Below are positions 33,672 to 36,274 of a stretch of 36,274 nucleotides of DNA, piece after piece. The position numbers were made by a program, and so were the translations under genes. This DNA is from a virus: the IMG/VR virus record IMGVR_UViG_3300033153_007321, positions 1-36,274 of that record. One strand, given 5' to 3'. The notes under the pieces were generated by a model that did not search any database, was not told the DNA's origin, and saw nothing but the letters and a program-made list of their open reading frames with translations. Every line of letters starts with the position of its first letter. Positions within the stretch are counted from its first letter, which is position 1.

Positions 33672-35242
33672 TGTTCAACACCCCAAATTTTAATTGAATC
33701 ATTACCCCAGAATTTTCCATCGGTACCCCAAAGAGGTTTTCCCCCTTCTCCTGAGTCTTTTACATCATAAGCCCCGATTGTTGGCGTTGACGAAGTTGGT
33801 CTAGCTGCACCATTCGGAACACCAAGCGTTCCTACAATTCTTGTCCCACAATACACCCAAGGTAATCCCATTGAAGTTATCTTCGTTTGTAAATCTTCTC
33901 CCGCACTTATACAAGGCGAAACACCTGTTAATTCACCATCCATATTTGCTTGGTCTGATATTCTCCCACTAAAATCAAGATCAAAATCAGGGTCTTCATT
34001 TTTGCCCGTACCACCAAGCGTATTTATAAAAGTTGACCATCCGAAATCAGTTGCTGAAGTTTCATTTCCATAGATAGTCCCTCTAAATAAATTATAACCA
34101 GTTGCTCCTTCATACTCTCGCCATACTAAATTTTCTCTTATACTATCTGCATAATTACTGTTTGAAAGTTTAATAAATGACATCCATTTTCCACCACCAG
34201 TACCATCTCCAAATTGTGCAAATACATTATTTACAAATGTAGCAGGAACTTCGTGTACAACTGCATCTGCATAAGGTCCCCAGGAGACAACAGTATTATG
34301 AGCAACAAAAGTAGGAGGCTTTACTTGCCCACCAGCATCTTGCCACCTTAAATTCAATACTGAGGTTTCATTAAAATCACTTGAGTTCCATGTACCACCT
34401 TGATACATAAAATTATTATAAACTATAACTGAATCTTCATTAGCACCATCAGCCCAAGCACGAACAATATATGATTGTCCTTGTGCATTTGAATCAACAA
34501 TTATTATATTATTATATATTCTAAACCCTTCAGATAATATAGCCAAAATACCATCTGCATGTATATTCTGATACTGAGAGTTTCTCATATGCAAGAAATT
34601 ATTTCTGATTATATGGTTACTACTACCATTAAAGGTGATACAGTCGCCACCACCAAGAGGCGGGCTAATCCAATTACTATTTTGTATGAGTATATTGCTC
34701 ATATTATCGGGATCATCCGATGCTGTATGGAATCCTTGATTAGTCCAGCCGTATGATGACAAAGAATCTAAAATTATTGAGTGCGCCTTATACTGTATAA
34801 AGAAATTATAACGTCCACCTCTCAATTCTAATCCATAAATAGTTATATAATCAGTCGAATAAGAATTATTCCCCCCCATATATATACAATCTCTTGTTGG
34901 TATTGTACCGGTAGCTTCTAATATTGCCCTACCATTATGCCCTGCATCCCAGCTATTTCTTATAGTAATTCGATTTTCAGCAGTACCTTGAATATTAAGG
35001 ACAGATAATATAGCATTACCACCACCACCACCATCCGTATCATAAACAGTTGAATCAGTACCGCCCGATACGTATATAATATCTCCAGGGTTAACTGAAC
35101 CCCAATTTATATCTGAAAAAGATTCCCAAGCATTAGTCCAACTTGTGCCACCATTAGTGCCATTAGCATTTTTATCTACATAATGATCAGTAGCAAATAA
35201 ACTATAAGTCATAAACAATACTAGTAAAAATAATTTTTTCAT
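33668..35242 (-). CDS. Secreted parallel beta-helix protein (pectin-lyase-like)
   Basis: 524-aa protein with a strong Sec signal (MKKLFLLVLFMTYSLFA, cut before TDHYVDKN). The start of the mature part, DHYVDKNANGTNGGTSWTNAW, then WGSVNPGDIIYVSGG, matches the opening of DUF1565/right-handed beta-helix proteins. The middle contains typical coils: ITIYGLELRGG, NILIQNSNW, HIIRNNFLHMRNS, FRIYNNIIIVDS, VIVYNNFMYQG. The conserved ending SSTPTIGAYDVKDSG is followed by a short W-rich tail. Phage beta-helices often bind or cleave polysaccharide, but a signal peptide is unusual for a virion tailspike. It may be a periplasmic or secreted depolymerase, or a surface protein of infected cells. Catalytic residues were not identified. 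Confidence 0.8.
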   Translation of the reverse strand: MKKLFLLVLFMTYSLFATDHYVDKNANGTNGGTSWTNAWESFSDINWGSVNPGDIIYVSGGTDSTVYDTDGGGGGNAILSVLNIQGTAENRITIRNSWDAGHNGRAILEATGTIPTRDCIYMGGNNSYSTDYITIYGLELRGGRYNFFIQYKAHSIILDSLSSYGWTNQGFHTASDDPDNMSNILIQNSNWISPPLGGGDCITFNGSSNHIIRNNFLHMRNSQYQNIHADGILAILSEGFRIYNNIIIVDSNAQGQSYIVRAWADGANEDSVIVYNNFMYQGGTWNSSDFNETSVLNLRWQDAGGQVKPPTFVAHNTVVSWGPYADAVVHEVPATFVNNVFAQFGDGTGGGKWMSFIKLSNSNYADSIRENLVWREYEGATGYNLFRGTIYGNETSATDFGWSTFINTLGGTGKNEDPDFDLDFSGRISDQANMDGELTGVSPCISAGEDLQTKITSMGLPWVYCGTRIVGTLGVPNGAARPTSSTPTIGAYDVKDSGEGGKPLWGTDGKFWGNDSIKIWGVEQ

Positions 35243-35695
35243 TTAATTCTCAGCCCAAATATTAGGAGAAACAAGAAGTTGAGTAGTAGAGAGAGCCTGA
35301 CCAACAGCTTTTAATATTGTCCCACCAGTTGTTGGTTTAGTTGAAGTCCATTGACCCTCCGTTTCTGAAAGCCAATAGATTGTTCCAGCAGTTAAACCTG
35401 TTGTAGTATAAACACCGTTTATTAGAATAACATTAGAACCTAAATAAATACCCAAAATCCCATCTGCAGTAGCTTCAGCTGAAGCATCAGCTTCATCCCA
35501 CCCAGAAGAAGTAAATTCACAAACTTCTCCTACTGTAACAGAACCATCTATTGTTTGAGTGCTAAGTCTTGAAATTCCTAATGAATCTGTATCTTCAACA
35601 ACGTGGATATAGTAGTTTAACTCACTAGTTGTATAATCTAACTGAGCCCAAAGAGGGATTGAAATTATTATAAAGAGGAACAAAAATTTTTTCAT
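35243..35695 (-). CDS. Secreted fibre-tip-type domain protein
   Basis: 150-aa protein with a signal peptide (MKKFLFLFIIISIPLWAQ). The mature part ends in a module often found in phage tail-fibre and decoration proteins: ADGILGIYLGSNVILINGVYTTTGLTAGTIYWLSETEGQWT, then ILKAVGQALSTTQLLVSPN. It has the LTAGxxYWLS...VGxALSxTxLLV pattern. A Sec signal on this fold is unexpected. The gene lies 9 nt after the glycosyltransferase-like gene and just before the beta-helix gene, so the two secreted products are probably made together. Confidence 0.7.
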   Translation of the reverse strand: MKKFLFLFIIISIPLWAQLDYTTSELNYYIHVVEDTDSLGISRLSTQTIDGSVTVGEVCEFTSSGWDEADASAEATADGILGIYLGSNVILINGVYTTTGLTAGTIYWLSETEGQWTSTKPTTGGTILKAVGQALSTTQLLVSPNIWAEN

Positions 35696-35704
35696 TTTTT
35701 CACC

Positions 35705-36274
35705 TTATGTCATTGAATCCTTTGAATCATTTTTAACTATTGGCATATTACTTTCAAGTCTTTCTGGTTCATATTTAGCATCTTCCATCATTGCGGGGAA
35801 TTGCTTCCCATCAAAATCTATATGTTTACAATAAATCCTAGTATCACATAAGAATGGATAAGGTTCTACTTGGAATTCTGGCCAACCAGCCTTATCAAAG
35901 AATCTGCCTGTTACAACTCGATCACTCCACCATATATCTTCAGTTCCAGATTTGTTATGGAATTGACCTTGTTCTTTATCATACCAAGCTATTTCTGGAG
36001 TTTCAAATATTCTTCTTACTTTCATTCCAGCAAGCATATATTCTTCTGATTCCTCATACATTGCTTTAAGTATCGAAACATGTATTAGAGTACATCCCAT
36101 ATGCGTATACCCAAGCCAAACCTTATCACCAAATTTCCACTTATCATAATAACCTGAACCCTTTTGTCTATACATTAAAGGCTCTGATGGTATAGATTTA
36201 GTAAAGTATATTCCTGAAATCACTGGGTACTTTCTTTCAATCATTGACTCGTTAAGCCATAATAGCGTACCCTG
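35705..36274 (-). CDS. Glycosyltransferase-like protein, 5' end beyond window
   Basis: The frame is open to the edge: ten codons (QGTLLWLNES) precede the first visible ATG at 36244 with no stop, so the real start is outside. The 189 visible residues resemble the C-terminal half of small phage and bacterial GT-A glycosyltransferases. ERKYPVISGIYFTKS is followed by WLGYTHMGCTLIHVSILKAM (family GxGCxLIxRxxxxxL), TEDIWWSDRVV, then FQVEPYPFLCDTRIYCKHID, the last matching the acidic E-D and C-x-H-ID end of the family. The sugar and acceptor are unknown. A capsular or virion glycan target is possible, given another sugar cassette later in the operon. Confidence 0.7.
   Translation of the reverse strand, partial: QGTLLWLNESMIERKYPVISGIYFTKSIPSEPLMYRQKGSGYYDKWKFGDKVWLGYTHMGCTLIHVSILKAMYEESEEYMLAGMKVRRIFETPEIAWYDKEQGQFHNKSGTEDIWWSDRVVTGRFFDKAGWPEFQVEPYPFLCDTRIYCKHIDFDGKQFPAMMEDAKYEPERLESNMPIVKNDSKDSMT

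Overview
This window looks like the late (structural and lysis) region of an uncultured tailed phage with a long non-contractile tail, i.e. siphovirus-like. Every supported gene lies on the minus strand, so transcription runs from high to low coordinates. Genes are packed with TAATG or ATGA junctions and short overlaps. The DNA is AT-rich. Three proteins carry Sec signal peptides ending in LWAQ, LFGQ or LFAT, and one candidate lysis protein ends like an outer-membrane beta-barrel. Both suggest a Gram-negative host, perhaps in the Bacteroidota/FCB group; the host call is inference. Terminase and portal are not in the window, and I recognise no integrase, tRNA, CRISPR or reverse transcriptase.

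Layout in order of transcription. (1) 36274-32536: 3' part of a glycosyltransferase-like gene, a secreted fibre-type domain protein, a secreted parallel beta-helix protein, small ORFs including a 39-aa GTG-started one, and a 253-aa beta-sandwich protein. (2) 32543-24708: a 2,611-aa protein built from nearly 60 copies of a roughly 20-24-residue repeat (core FTTEDIT), interrupted by seven lectin-like domains. (3) 24706-20282: baseplate-like, membrane, HNH nuclease and secreted small proteins, then a 947-aa modular tail fibre. (4) 20258-16883: lysis region with several membrane proteins including a holin candidate, a peptidoglycan-active candidate with an L,D-transpeptidase-like H...SxGC motif, and a spanin-like protein. 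(5) 16832-13952: prohead protease-scaffold fusion, decoration protein and major capsid protein. (6) 13831-3235: connector, internally duplicated tail terminator, tail tube, tail-assembly chaperone pair joined by a -1 frameshift, a gp10/virion-morphogenesis-like protein and a 1,753-aa tape measure. (7) 3232-328: five tightly overlapping sugar/methyl-transfer genes (two methyltransferases, a DUF5672 glycosyltransferase, a NodB-like deacetylase, a GT2 glycosyltransferase), then the start of another gene that runs off the window.

Together these genes build the capsid (protease, scaffold, shell, decoration), the tail (terminator, tube, chaperones, tape measure) and an elaborate adhesion apparatus, and they open the host envelope. 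The most unusual elements are the giant repeat/lectin protein and its smaller paralogues, the sugar-modification cassette inside the tail module, the secreted proteins among virion genes, the duplicated tail terminator, and a near-identical hairpin leader in front of both the capsid and decoration genes.
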